Assembly (NCBI RefSeq): GCF_023897065.1
Contig: NZ_JAMHIV010000038.1
Coordinates: forward strand, 38,767 to 102,766
Source of the DNA: Crossiella sp. SN42
Lineage (GTDB): Bacteria > Actinomycetota > Actinomycetes > Mycobacteriales > Pseudonocardiaceae
Length of the DNA: 64,000 nucleotides
Direction of reading: 5' to 3'
Shown here piece after piece: positions 40,621 through 49,377 of the stretch. A model generated the notes under the pieces. That model saw only the letters and a list, made by a program, of their open reading frames with translations. It had not been told where the DNA came from and made no database searches. Every line of letters starts with the position of its first letter. Position 1 is the first letter of the stretch. The position numbers were made by a program, and so were the translations under genes.

Positions 40621-41169
40621 ATGACCAGTTCTTTCGCAGGCTCCTCGGGACTTGGGTTCGATGACGTCTGCCGACTCGTCGCTGGTGACTCCTTCGATCC
40701 CACGGGGGTGTCCAAGCAGGAGTGGTTGAGCATCATTTGGATCGTAGAAAAAGGCTTGATCGAGCGGGCCCGGGATATTCCGAGTGACTCATGGGCGACT
40801 TACTCGGAGCTGGTTGACCGAGTTTGGGCGATGGCCGTTTCGGCAGGCGGCCATGATCCTGCGCAGGCTGTGGTCAACCGGCTCCGACTTTCGTTCAACT
40901 TGATCGACAGGGTATCTGCCAGAGCGGATGGTTCTCTTCTTGATCCGGGTCATGCGGTGAAATTGTTCTTGCGATCGCTGCCCATGTCCGTTGACGAAGC
41001 TGCCGGCAGGGCGGCGCACTGGCAGAGCGCTGATATATCGGTAATCCGTGAGCTCCGCCGGATCAAGAACATGGTGACCCCAGTGCTCGCGATTGTTGAT
41101 ATCGCTCCCGATGCCGATCCTGGTGGCGACGTGAAGCCGTGGCGGGAGCTGCACCCGGCGCTGCCGTGA
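40621..41169 (+). CDS. uncharacterised protein
   Basis: A 182-residue soluble, mostly helical protein eight bases after the DUF2332 stop. No motif recognised. Base composition is lower than the surrounding chromosome, hinting at transfer near the element boundary. Confidence 0.6.
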   Translation: MTSSFAGSSGLGFDDVCRLVAGDSFDPTGVSKQEWLSIIWIVEKGLIERARDIPSDSWATYSELVDRVWAMAVSAGGHDPAQAVVNRLRLSFNLIDRVSARADGSLLDPGHAVKLFLRSLPMSVDEAAGRAAHWQSADISVIRELRRIKNMVTPVLAIVDIAPDADPGGDVKPWRELHPALP

Positions 41170-41206
41170 GCGCGGAACTGTCGGTGCCCGGTGTCACCAT
41201 CGGGAC

Positions 41207-41539
41207 ATGACCGCTGTTCGGAAGCTCTTACCAGCCGAGCTGGACCCGCTGACCGCTGTGCTCCAGGCGGTCGCCACCCGCACCTGCGCCCAGTTCGCCG
41301 ACCGCAACCTCACCATCCGCCGCTCCCGGGTCGTGCACGGCGTGGCCCCGACGAAGTGGATGGCCGGCGTCGAGCTGCCCGGCCCCGCCTGCCACGTGGG
41401 CGTGGCCGGCTGGGCGGTGGAGGACCTGCACCCGACCACCAGGCCGGTGACCTGTCGGCGTTGCCTGCGTGGCGCGGGCAGCCGGACCGTGCCGCGGTTG
41501 CGGCTGGTCGACCAGCTCGCGTTGCCGTTGGAGGACTGA
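41207..41539 (+). CDS. uncharacterised protein with CRRC motif
   Basis: A 110-residue protein with a central strand-rich part and TCRRCLRG near the C-terminus; with the earlier ACHVG it may hold a metal. Family not recognised. Confidence 0.6.
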   Translation: MTAVRKLLPAELDPLTAVLQAVATRTCAQFADRNLTIRRSRVVHGVAPTKWMAGVELPGPACHVGVAGWAVEDLHPTTRPVTCRRCLRGAGSRTVPRLRLVDQLALPLED

Positions 41540-41617
41540 CGGGGGAGCGGGCTCGCGGGGTGGCGTACGGTCGGGCGGTTTGATCACGCCGATCGTGTTG
41601 TCAGCCAAGGAGTTCCC

Positions 41618-42463
41618 GTGTCCTTCTCGATCTTCCTGCCGGTGGCGCTGGCGCTGGTGATGTTCGGGCTGGGGTTGACGCTCACCGGGGCGGATCTGCG
41701 GCGGGTGGCCCGTTCGCCCAAGGCGGCGGCGATCACGTTGGCGTGCCAGATGCTGGTGTTGCCGGTGGTGGGGTTCGGGCTGGTGTTGTTGTTCGACCTG
41801 CCCGCGGAGCTGGCGGTGGGGGCGATGTTGCTGGCGGCCTCGCCAGGGGGCAGCTCGGCAAGTCTGTTCAGTCATCTGGCCGGTGGGGATGTGGCGCTGA
41901 ACATCGCGGTGACCGCGTTGAACTCGGTGCTGGCGCTGATCACGCTGCCGATCGTGGTGGACCTGTCGATGACCTACTTCCTCGGCTCCGGCAAGGAGAT
42001 CGGCATCCAGGCGGACAAGCTGGCGCAGGTGTTCGCGGGGGTGCTGGTGCCGGTGGGGCTGGGCATGTGGGTGCGGCACCGGTACAGCGGGTGGGCGCAG
42101 CGGATGGCCGGGCCGGTGAAGGTCGCGGCGATCGTGGTGTTGTTCGTGGTGGTCACCACCGCCGTGGTGACGCAGTGGACGGTGTTCGTGGCGCACCTGG
42201 GCGGGGTGGGGCTGCTGGCGCTGCTGTTCTGCGTGTGCTGCCTGGTGATCGGCTACCTGGTGCCCAGGGCGTTCCGGGTGGCGCGGGAGCAGGCGATCGC
42301 CTCGGCCATGGAGATCGGCATCCACAACGGGGTGCTGGCCATCGCGGTGGCGGTGTCGGTGCTGGGCAGTCCGACCATGGCGATCCCGGCCGCGGTGTAC
42401 GGGATCGTGATGAACTTCCCGACCGCGGTGGCGGCCTGGCTGTTCGGGCGCGGGCGGCGCTGA
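41618..42463 (+). CDS. bile acid:sodium symporter (BASS)-family transporter
   Basis: A 281-residue membrane protein with about nine helices and the BASS signature AASPGGSSASLFSHLAGGD, where a Ser/Asn-lined site binds sodium and an organic anion. Bacterial members move pantoate, pyruvate-like acids or similar anions. The GTG at 41618 is chosen because the hydrophobic first helix follows directly. It stands alone. Confidence 0.87.
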   Translation: MSFSIFLPVALALVMFGLGLTLTGADLRRVARSPKAAAITLACQMLVLPVVGFGLVLLFDLPAELAVGAMLLAASPGGSSASLFSHLAGGDVALNIAVTALNSVLALITLPIVVDLSMTYFLGSGKEIGIQADKLAQVFAGVLVPVGLGMWVRHRYSGWAQRMAGPVKVAAIVVLFVVVTTAVVTQWTVFVAHLGGVGLLALLFCVCCLVIGYLVPRAFRVAREQAIASAMEIGIHNGVLAIAVAVSVLGSPTMAIPAAVYGIVMNFPTAVAAWLFGRGRR

Positions 42464-42642
42464 ACCGCCCGGCGCGGGGTGTCCGGGACCGGACCGTCCG
42501 GATCCGGACTCGGCCGTTCGCGGACCGCGCTCGCCGGGAATGTCGCGCCGATCACCCACCGCGTTAACCGGGACGTCTCAGCGGCCCGGGTAAGCTGCGG
42601 TTTCGCGATCAGTTGCCGCCCAGAGACCGCAGGAGGACCCCG

Positions 42643-43254
42643 GTGACCCAGCCGGCTGCCGAGGCCCAGGAGCAGGCCACCCCCGTTCAGCGTCGTGTGC
42701 TCGTCGCCGAGGACGAGGCGCTCATCCGTCTCGACCTGGTGGAGATGCTCCGCGAGGAGGGCTACGAGGTCGTCGGCGAGGCCGGTGACGGCGAGCGTGC
42801 CGTCGAGCTGGCCGGTGAGCTGCGGCCCGACCTGGTCATCATGGACGTCAAGATGCCCAAGAAGGACGGCATCGAGGCCGCCGCGGACATCGCGCGCGAG
42901 CGCATCGCGCCGGTGGTCATCCTGACCGCCTTCAGCCAGCGTGAGCTGGTCGAACGCGCCCGCGACGCCGGTGCGATGGCCTACCTGGTCAAGCCGTTCG
43001 CCAAGCGGGACCTGGTGCCGGCGATCGAGCTGGCCGTCTCCCGCTTCGCCGAGCTGGCCGCGCTGGAGAACGAGGTCGCCGGGCTCACCGAGCGGCTGGA
43101 GACGCGCAAGGCCATCGAGCGCGCCAAGGGTCTGCTGATGAGCAAGCAGGGGCTCTCCGAGCCGGAGGCCTTCCGCTGGATCCAGCGCACCGCCATGGAC
43201 CGCCGCACCACCATGAAGGCGGTCGCGGACGCGGTGCTGGAGAACCTCAACTGA
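42643..43254 (+). CDS. pdtaR: ANTAR response regulator (PdtaR)
   Basis: A 203-residue response regulator. The receiver domain has the phosphoacceptor in LVIMDVKMP, an acidic pair (VAEDEA) and Lys in YLVKPFAK. The C-terminal ANTAR domain (IERAKGLLMSKQGLSEPEAF, then RWIQRTAMDRRTTMKAVA) binds two-hexaloop RNA hairpins to prevent transcription termination. PdtaR works with the sensor kinase PdtaS. GTG at 42643 follows AGGAGGACCCCG. It lies beside the liv operon, polA and rpsA, as in mycobacteria. Confidence 0.93.
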   Translation: MTQPAAEAQEQATPVQRRVLVAEDEALIRLDLVEMLREEGYEVVGEAGDGERAVELAGELRPDLVIMDVKMPKKDGIEAAADIARERIAPVVILTAFSQRELVERARDAGAMAYLVKPFAKRDLVPAIELAVSRFAELAALENEVAGLTERLETRKAIERAKGLLMSKQGLSEPEAFRWIQRTAMDRRTTMKAVADAVLENLN

Positions 43255-43309
43255 CCCCGCTCTGAACACCGGCGGACACCCTCTGTTGTCCTGCTGCGGA
43301 GTGTGATGT

Positions 43310-43332
43310 AAACGGTGGGTTACCACCCGTTT
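43310..43332 (+). terminator. hairpin after pdtaR
   Basis: AAACGGTGG and CCACC(C)GTTT pair around GTTA with one bulge, then a T-rich stretch. It probably ends pdtaR; the rest of the 269-bp gap must hold the liv promoter. Confidence 0.6.
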
Positions 43333-43523
43333 GGATCTTGTTTCGGATTGACCGGGTCTGCTTCGTGTTCGGTGCGTTACCACCGTCACGATGTGGACAC
43401 GCTCCTGTAGCGGCCCTGGGCTTCGACGAAACGGACAGCTACTTTCCGGTCCAACCACGTCCCGGAGTGGTACGGGACACCACGGCCGTTCAGCGGCGGT
43501 GGATTGGGCAAGTGGAGGTACGG

Positions 43524-44732
43524 GTGTCTGGAGCACGACTCGTGCGGACCCTGGCGGTCGCGAGCGTCATCGCGCTCACCGTCGCAGGGTGCGGAGGCGG
43601 CAGCGGTACATCGGGTGACGGGGGGCAGACCTCCGGCGGACAGGCGGCGCCGGGCAAGCCGGGCGACGCGGCCGACCCGCGTGGTGACGGCAACGCCAAG
43701 TGCAGCAATGTCTCGCTCGCCTACATCGGCACCATCAACGGCGGCAACGCCGCGCTGGGCCAGGCCATCCTCAACGGCGCGCAGCTGGCGATCAACCAGC
43801 ACAACAGCGCGAACGCCGGATGCCAGGTGAGCCTGAAGAAGTTCGACTCCGAGGGCAGCCCGGACAAGGCGCCGGGTGTGGTCACCCAGGCGATCACCGA
43901 CTCGACCATCGTCGGCGTGATCGGCATGCCGTTCTCCGGTGAGTCCAAGGCCGTCGGCGGCACCTTCAACGAGGCCGGTCTGGTCACCATCACGCCTTCG
44001 GCGACCAACCCCGGCCTGACCAAGAACGGCTGGAAGACCTTCTTCCGCGGTCTGGGCAACGACGCGGTGCAGGGCCCGGCCGCGGCGAAGTTCCTCACCG
44101 ACGAGCTGCAGGCGCAGAAGGTCTGCGTGATCAGGGACGACTCGGAGTACGGCACCGGCCTGGCGGACGCGATCAAGGGCGCGCTGGGCGCCAAGGTCAC
44201 CTGCGAGGACCAGATCAAGACCAACCAGCGCGAGTTCTCCGCCACCGCGAGCAAGCTGAAGTCCGCCAACGTGGACGCCATCTTCTTCGCCGGCTACTAC
44301 GCCGAGGGCGGCCCGCTGGCCTCCAAGCTGTTCGACGAGGGCATCAAGGCGAAGTTCGTGGCGCCGGACGGCACCAAGGACGATGAGTTCATCAAGGGCG
44401 GCGCGGACGGCGCCGAGGGCGCCTACCTGACCTGCCCGTGCGTGCCCGCGGACGCCTTCACCGAGTTCTCCACCGCCTACAAGCAGCTCTCCGGCAAGGA
44501 GCCGTCGACCTACTCGGCCGAGGGCTACGACGCCGCGACGATCCTGCTCAAGGGCATCGACAAGGGCCTGAAGGACCGTCCGGGCATGCTGGACTTCGTC
44601 AAGAACTACGAGGGCCAGGGCCTGACCAAGAAGTTCAAGTGGGACGCCACCGGTGAGCTCACCGACACGCCCGTCTGGTCGTACAAGGTCGAGGGCGGCA
44701 AGATCGTCAAGTACAAGCCGATCACCAAGTAA
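43524..44732 (+). CDS. branched-chain amino-acid ABC transporter substrate-binding lipoprotein
   Basis: A 402-residue solute-binding protein of the LivJ type. A signal peptide ends in a lipobox (LTVAGC near residue 26), so the protein is anchored to the outer membrane face. The body has the two-lobe periplasmic-binding pattern (VSLAYIGTINGGNAALGQAI ... VGVIGMPFSGES). GTG at 43524 follows GGAGGTACGG; a GTG at 43512 is possible. It heads the operon and is followed by a strong hairpin, so it should be made in excess over the permease. Confidence 0.9.
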   Translation: MSGARLVRTLAVASVIALTVAGCGGGSGTSGDGGQTSGGQAAPGKPGDAADPRGDGNAKCSNVSLAYIGTINGGNAALGQAILNGAQLAINQHNSANAGCQVSLKKFDSEGSPDKAPGVVTQAITDSTIVGVIGMPFSGESKAVGGTFNEAGLVTITPSATNPGLTKNGWKTFFRGLGNDAVQGPAAAKFLTDELQAQKVCVIRDDSEYGTGLADAIKGALGAKVTCEDQIKTNQREFSATASKLKSANVDAIFFAGYYAEGGPLASKLFDEGIKAKFVAPDGTKDDEFIKGGADGAEGAYLTCPCVPADAFTEFSTAYKQLSGKEPSTYSAEGYDAATILLKGIDKGLKDRPGMLDFVKNYEGQGLTKKFKWDATGELTDTPVWSYKVEGGKIVKYKPITK

Positions 44733-44754
44733 CCCGACCTGACAGTTCACCGCA

Positions 44755-44800
44755 CTGGGGCACGGATGCACGCATTCGCCTGCGTATATCCGTGCCCCAG
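44755..44800 (+). terminator. attenuator-like hairpin between binding protein and permease genes
   Basis: CTGGGGCACGGAT and ATCCGTGCCCCAG pair perfectly (13 bp); inner CGCA/TGCG extends it. It likely causes partial termination or protects the 3' end of the upstream mRNA. Confidence 0.7.
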
Positions 44801-44830
44801 GCGTATGCACCGCAAGAAACGGGCGGATCT

Positions 44831-45841
44831 GTGATTCAGCAACTAGGCACAGTTCTCGCGCAGGACTCGGGAAGCGGAATCGGCTTCAACGTTGACCTGC
44901 TGCTGGAGAACTTCTGGGCCAACACCGTGGACGGCTTGTCCTACGGCAGTATCTACGCGCTCATGGCGCTGGGCTACACCCTCGTCTACGGCGTGCTGCG
45001 GCTCATCAACTTCGCGCACTCCGAGGTGTTCATCGCGGGCGCCTTCGGCATCTGGTTCACCTTCGACGCGCTCGGCTTCAAGCCGGGACCCACGCCCGCG
45101 CTGGGCACCGGGGAGATCATCGGCACGCTGGCCTTGGCCATCGGGGTCGGCATGCTCGTCTCCGGCGCGGTGGCGGTGATCCTGGAACGCGTCGCCTATC
45201 GACCGCTGCGCAAGCGGAACGCGCCCTCGCTGGTCTTCCTGATCACCGCGATCGGCGCGTCCTTCGTGCTGCAGCAGATCTTCTTCGTCTGGCGTGGCGG
45301 CAACGCCGAGGGCGCGATCCGCATCATCCGGCCCACCACCCAGTTCGAGATCTTCGGCGCGCGGGTCACCAACGTGCAGATCATCGTCTTCATCGCCGCG
45401 CTGGTGCTGATGTTCGTCGCGGACGCCTTCATCAGGCGCAGCAGGCTCGGCCGCGGCATCCGGGCGGTGGCGCAGGACCCGACCACCGCGACGCTGATGG
45501 GCGTCAACCGGGAGCGGGTCATCATGGTGACCTTCCTCATCGGCGGCCTGCTGGCCGGCGCCGCCGCGTTGTTCTACGTCATGCAGATCCCATCGGGTGT
45601 CATCTACACCGGTGGATTCCTGTTGGGGCTCAAGGCCTTCACCGCCGCGGTCCTCGGCGGGATCGGTAACCTGCGGGGGGCGGTGCTCGGCGGCCTGCTG
45701 CTCGGTGTGGTGGAGAACTACGGACAGTCGCTCTTCGGCGGCCAGTGGCGCGACGTGGTCGCGTTCGTGCTGCTGATCGTGGTCCTGATGTTCCGGCCCA
45801 CCGGCATCCTCGGCGAGTCCCTCGGGAAGGCACGGGTATGA
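44831..45841 (+). CDS. livH: branched-chain amino-acid ABC permease LivH
   Basis: A 336-residue inner-membrane permease with about eight helices and the LivH pattern GLSYGSIYALMALGYTLVYG and INFAHSE. The later EAA-like loop contacts the ATPases. It forms a heterodimeric channel with LivM. GTG at 44831 follows GGCGGATCT. Its stop overlaps livM (ATGA). Confidence 0.92.
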   Translation: MIQQLGTVLAQDSGSGIGFNVDLLLENFWANTVDGLSYGSIYALMALGYTLVYGVLRLINFAHSEVFIAGAFGIWFTFDALGFKPGPTPALGTGEIIGTLALAIGVGMLVSGAVAVILERVAYRPLRKRNAPSLVFLITAIGASFVLQQIFFVWRGGNAEGAIRIIRPTTQFEIFGARVTNVQIIVFIAALVLMFVADAFIRRSRLGRGIRAVAQDPTTATLMGVNRERVIMVTFLIGGLLAGAAALFYVMQIPSGVIYTGGFLLGLKAFTAAVLGGIGNLRGAVLGGLLLGVVENYGQSLFGGQWRDVVAFVLLIVVLMFRPTGILGESLGKARV

Positions 45842-46980
45842 ACGCACAACACGAGAAGACCGCGGCCGTGCCCTTCGGCCAGCGCGTGCGTGACTGGTGG
45901 AACGGCCTGAGCCGCTTCCAGCAGTGGGGTGTGCTCATCCCGCTGGTGGCGTTCCTGTACCTGCTGCCGCTGCTCAACCCGCCGCTGCTGACCACAGAGC
46001 CGGGCACCGACTTCCAGATCGCGCTGTTCAACGCGGCCCGCTTCGCGCTGATCGCGATCGGGCTCAACGTGGTGGTCGGCCAGGCCGGTCTGCTCGACCT
46101 CGGCTACGTCGGCTTCTTCGCCGTCGGCGCCTACGTCGCGGCGCTGCTGACCTCGCCGGAGTCCCCGCTGCGCTGGGACTACCCGTGGATCGCGGTGATC
46201 CCGGTGGCGATGCTGGTGACCATGGTCTCCGGCGTGCTGCTCGGGACACCGACACTGCGGCTGCGCGGGGACTACCTGGCCATCGTCACCCTCGGCTTCG
46301 GCGAGATCGTCCGGCTGCTGGCCGACAACGTGCCGGGGCTGCGCGGCAACCGCGGCTTCCAGGACGTCGGCAGGCCGGAGCTGGAGAACGCCGCGGGCGC
46401 CGCGGTGTTCAACTCCACCAACGGCACCCCGTGGTACTGGCTGACCATCTCGATTATCATCGTGGTGCTGGTGCTGGTCGGGAACCTGGAGCGCAGCCGG
46501 GTCGGCCGGGCCTGGATCGCGATCCGGGAGGACGAGGACGCCGCGGAGATCATGGGCGTGCCCACGTTCAAGTTCAAGCTGTGGGCCTTCGCCATCGGCG
46601 CCGCGATCGGCGGCCTGTCCGGGGTGTTGTACGCGGGCCAGATCGGGTTCGTGAACAACCAGAAGTTCGACGTGGTCACCTCGGTGCTGTTCCTGGCCGC
46701 GGTGGTGCTCGGCGGGTCCGGCAACAAGGTCGGCGTCATCCTGGGCGCCTTCGTGATCTCCTATCTGCCGGACAGGTTCCAGGAGATCGCCGAGTACAAG
46801 TACCTGATCTTCGGTATCGCGCTGATCGTGCTGATGCTGTTCCGCCCGCAGGGTCTGCTGGGCGCGCGGCAGCGGCTGCTGGCCAGGGGCAGGCAGGCTT
46901 ACCAGAAGCTGCTGGGCAAACCGGAGCAGATCGCCACGGAGAGCTCGATGCTCGACTCGAAGAAGGGGGTGCAGGGGTGA
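45838..46980 (+). CDS. livM: branched-chain amino-acid ABC permease LivM
   Basis: A 380-residue permease with about nine helices and the LivM marks [40 protein letters not shown] and a C-terminal basic cytoplasmic tail. It pairs with LivH. ATG at 45838 overlaps the livH stop; GTGA links it to livG. Confidence 0.92.
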   Translation: MNAQHEKTAAVPFGQRVRDWWNGLSRFQQWGVLIPLVAFLYLLPLLNPPLLTTEPGTDFQIALFNAARFALIAIGLNVVVGQAGLLDLGYVGFFAVGAYVAALLTSPESPLRWDYPWIAVIPVAMLVTMVSGVLLGTPTLRLRGDYLAIVTLGFGEIVRLLADNVPGLRGNRGFQDVGRPELENAAGAAVFNSTNGTPWYWLTISIIIVVLVLVGNLERSRVGRAWIAIREDEDAAEIMGVPTFKFKLWAFAIGAAIGGLSGVLYAGQIGFVNNQKFDVVTSVLFLAAVVLGGSGNKVGVILGAFVISYLPDRFQEIAEYKYLIFGIALIVLMLFRPQGLLGARQRLLARGRQAYQKLLGKPEQIATESSMLDSKKGVQG

Positions 46981-47900
46981 GCGCGGACAAGCGCGACGAC
47001 GAACCGGTCGTCGAGGGCGGTCTGGTCGCCGAACTGGAGCGGATGACTCCGGAGGAGCGGGCCGCGCACGAGGCCGAGGTGGCCGAGGCGGTCGCCGCCG
47101 ACCGGGACATCGCGGTCGAGGTCGGGGACACCCTGCTCAAGCTGGACGAGGTCACCATGCGCTTCGGCGGCCTGGTGGCCCTGGACGGGGTGAACTTCGA
47201 GATCCGCCGCGGCGAGATCCTCGGGCTCATCGGCCCCAACGGCGCGGGCAAGACCACCTGCTTCAACGCGATGACCGGGGTCTACCGGCCCACCAGCGGC
47301 CAGGTGCTGCTGGAGGGCAAGCCGATCGGCAAGCGCAAGCGCTTCCAGATCACCCGGCTCGGCATCGCCCGCACCTTCCAGAACATCCGGCTCTTCGGCG
47401 AGATGACCGCGCTGGAGAACGTGGTCGTGGGCACCGACGCGCGGCACAAGACCAGCGTGCTCGGCGCCCTGCTCCGGCTGCCAAGGCACCACGCCGAGGA
47501 GAAGTCCGCGGTGGAGAAGGCCATGGCGCTGCTGGAGTTCGTCGGCATCGCCGACCGCGCCGCGGAGAAGGCGAAGAACCTGCCCTACGGCTACCAGCGC
47601 AGGCTGGAGATCGCCAGGGCGCTGGCCACCGAGCCGAAGCTGCTGTGCCTGGACGAGCCGGCGGCGGGGTTCAACCCGGCGGAGAAGGAAGAGCTGATGG
47701 GGCTCATCCGCAAGATCCGCGACGACGGGTACACCGTGCTGCTCATCGAGCACGACATGAAGCTGGTCATGGGCGTCACGGACCGGATCGTGGTGCTGGA
47801 GTTCGGCAAGAAGATCGCCGAGGGCCTGCCAGCCGAGATCCGGGACAACCCGGCCGTGATCGCTGCCTACTTGGGGGTGCCCGACGATGGCGCTGCTTGA
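46977..47900 (+). CDS. livG: branched-chain amino-acid ABC ATPase LivG
   Basis: A 307-residue ATPase with Walker [14 protein letters not shown] signature-like [12 protein letters not shown], Walker [13 protein letters not shown] and a switch His in LLIEHDMK. About 55 acidic residues precede the standard domain, an extension beyond the usual ~255-residue LivG. It drives LivHM transport. The last 14 bases overlap livF. Confidence 0.92.
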   Translation: MSADKRDDEPVVEGGLVAELERMTPEERAAHEAEVAEAVAADRDIAVEVGDTLLKLDEVTMRFGGLVALDGVNFEIRRGEILGLIGPNGAGKTTCFNAMTGVYRPTSGQVLLEGKPIGKRKRFQITRLGIARTFQNIRLFGEMTALENVVVGTDARHKTSVLGALLRLPRHHAEEKSAVEKAMALLEFVGIADRAAEKAKNLPYGYQRRLEIARALATEPKLLCLDEPAAGFNPAEKEELMGLIRKIRDDGYTVLLIEHDMKLVMGVTDRIVVLEFGKKIAEGLPAEIRDNPAVIAAYLGVPDDGAA

Positions 47901-48600
47901 GCTGAACAACGTCTCCGTGCACTACGGCCGGATCCAGGCGCTGGCCGGGATCAGCCTGCGCGTCGAACCAGGCGAGATCGTCAGCCTGATCGGCGCCAAC
48001 GGCGCGGGCAAGTCCACCACCATGCGCGCCATCAGCGGCGTCCGGCCGCTCTCCGGCGGCACGATCACCTTCGACGGCCAGGACATCTCCAAGCTGCGCG
48101 CCGACCTGCGCGTCGTCCGCGGCATCTGCCAGTCGCCGGAGGGCCGGGGCGTCTTCCCCGGCATGACGGTGCTGGAGAACCTGGGCATGGGCTGCTACAC
48201 CCGCAAGGACAAGGCGGCCATCGCCGAGGACTACGAGCGGGTCTTCGAGCTGTTCCCGCGCCTGGCCGAACGCAAGAACCAGGTCGGCGGCACCATGTCC
48301 GGCGGCGAGCAGCAGATGGTCGCCATCGGCCGCGCGCTGATGGCCAGGCCGAGGCTGCTGCTGCTGGACGAGCCGTCCATGGGCCTGGCCCCGCAGTTCA
48401 TCCAGCAGATCTTCCGGATCATCCGGGAGATCAACCAGCAGGGCACCACGGTGCTGCTGGTGGAGCAGAACGCGCAGCAGGCGCTGAGCCGGGCGCACCG
48501 GGGGTATGTGCTGGAGACCGGGCGGATCGTGAAGGAGGGCACGGGGGCGGAGCTGCTGGCCGACCCGTCGATCAAGGAGGCTTATCTCGGGGTGGCTTAG
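47887..48600 (+). CDS. livF: branched-chain amino-acid ABC ATPase LivF
   Basis: A 237-residue ATPase of standard LivF length: Walker A GANGAGKSTT, signature MSGGEQQMVAIGRA, Walker B LLLLDEPSMGLAP and switch His/Gln in LLVEQNAQ. It forms the ATPase heterodimer with LivG. It ends the operon, 25 bases before a terminator. Confidence 0.93.
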   Translation: MALLELNNVSVHYGRIQALAGISLRVEPGEIVSLIGANGAGKSTTMRAISGVRPLSGGTITFDGQDISKLRADLRVVRGICQSPEGRGVFPGMTVLENLGMGCYTRKDKAAIAEDYERVFELFPRLAERKNQVGGTMSGGEQQMVAIGRALMARPRLLLLDEPSMGLAPQFIQQIFRIIREINQQGTTVLLVEQNAQQALSRAHRGYVLETGRIVKEGTGAELLADPSIKEAYLGVA

Positions 48601-48625
48601 GCGCCGAGTACGCCAGATGTGGATG

Positions 48626-48656
48626 ACGGCTGGTCGCGGGAAGCGCGGCCAGCCGT
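48626..48656 (+). terminator. liv operon terminator
   Basis: ACGGCTGGTCGCG pairs with CGCGGCCAGCCGT (one G-T wobble) around GGAAG, 25 bases after the livF stop. Confidence 0.7.
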
Positions 48657-48752
48657 TGCCATTGAGCGACCGCAGGGCGAAGCCCGCGAGCCGGGCGACG
48701 GGTTGGCTTTTCAACACTTGTCCGAAGTCTTGAGGTTCCCCATGCCCGTCAA

Positions 48753-48820
48753 CCTGGAGACATCGCACCGCATCCCAGCGAGCGCGTCCGCTCGCTGGGA
48801 TGCGGTTAGCAGTCTCCAGG
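48753..48820. repeat. nested long inverted repeat
   Basis: An inner 18-bp perfect stem (48767-48784 with 48789-48806, loop CGTC) is enclosed by outer arms CCTGGAGAC (48753-48761) and GTCTCCAGG (48812-48820). It lies in the gap between livF and the thioesterase gene, 48601-48880, which has no gene. Possible repetitive element or strong bidirectional terminator. Confidence 0.7.
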
Positions 48821-48880
48821 CCGTACGGAGAAGACGAGAGGCCCGCTTTGTGGGTTTTCAACCCCGTGCCGGGAGTCAGT

Positions 48881-49309
48881 TCAGTTCTTCGGATCCCCGG
48901 GCGGGCGCTCGCGCAGAATGCAGGTCAGCTTCGCCGTGCACAACCGATGCCCGTCCTCGTCGCTGATCACGATCTCGAACGTCGCCGTCGTCTTGCCCCG
49001 GTGCAGCGGCGTGCACACCCCGGTCACGATGCCTTCCCGGCCGGCCCGGTGGTGCGTGCAGGCCAGTTCCAGTCCCAGCGCGATCCGCTCCGGCGCCGCG
49101 TGCAGGGCCGCCGCCACCGAGCCCAGGGTCTCCGCCAAGACCGCGCTCGCGCCGCCGTGCAGCAGGCCGTAGGGCTGCCGGTTGCCTTCGATCGGCATCG
49201 TGCCGACCAGCTTCTCCGCGTCCCAGGAGGTGATCTGGATGCCCATCTTCTCGGTGAGCTGTCCGGCGGGGAAGTTGCTCAGGTCGACCAGGCTCACCAG
49301 GCTCACCAT
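48881..49309 (-). CDS. PaaI-type hotdog thioesterase
   Basis: A 142-residue hotdog-fold protein of the PaaI/YdiI type that hydrolyses acyl-CoA thioesters. The HGGASAVLAETLGSVAA helix carries the catalytic acid, preceded by QPYGLL and followed by the GREGIVTGVCTPLHRGKT strand pair. ATG at 49309 is preceded by AAAGGTG. It stands head to head with polA across 68 bases. Confidence 0.87.
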   Translation of the reverse strand: MVSLVSLVDLSNFPAGQLTEKMGIQITSWDAEKLVGTMPIEGNRQPYGLLHGGASAVLAETLGSVAAALHAAPERIALGLELACTHHRAGREGIVTGVCTPLHRGKTTATFEIVISDEDGHRLCTAKLTCILRERPPGDPKN

Positions 49310-49377
49310 CACCTTTCAGGGGTGTCCGCGCGCGGGGGGCGCGGGGAACGTCGTACCGTCACCTTAGACTCGCCGCC

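Noticed and set aside
45897..46976. long N-terminal extension of livG
   Set aside because: It overlaps all of livM in another frame; the GTG at 46977 overlaps the livM stop and is the natural start.
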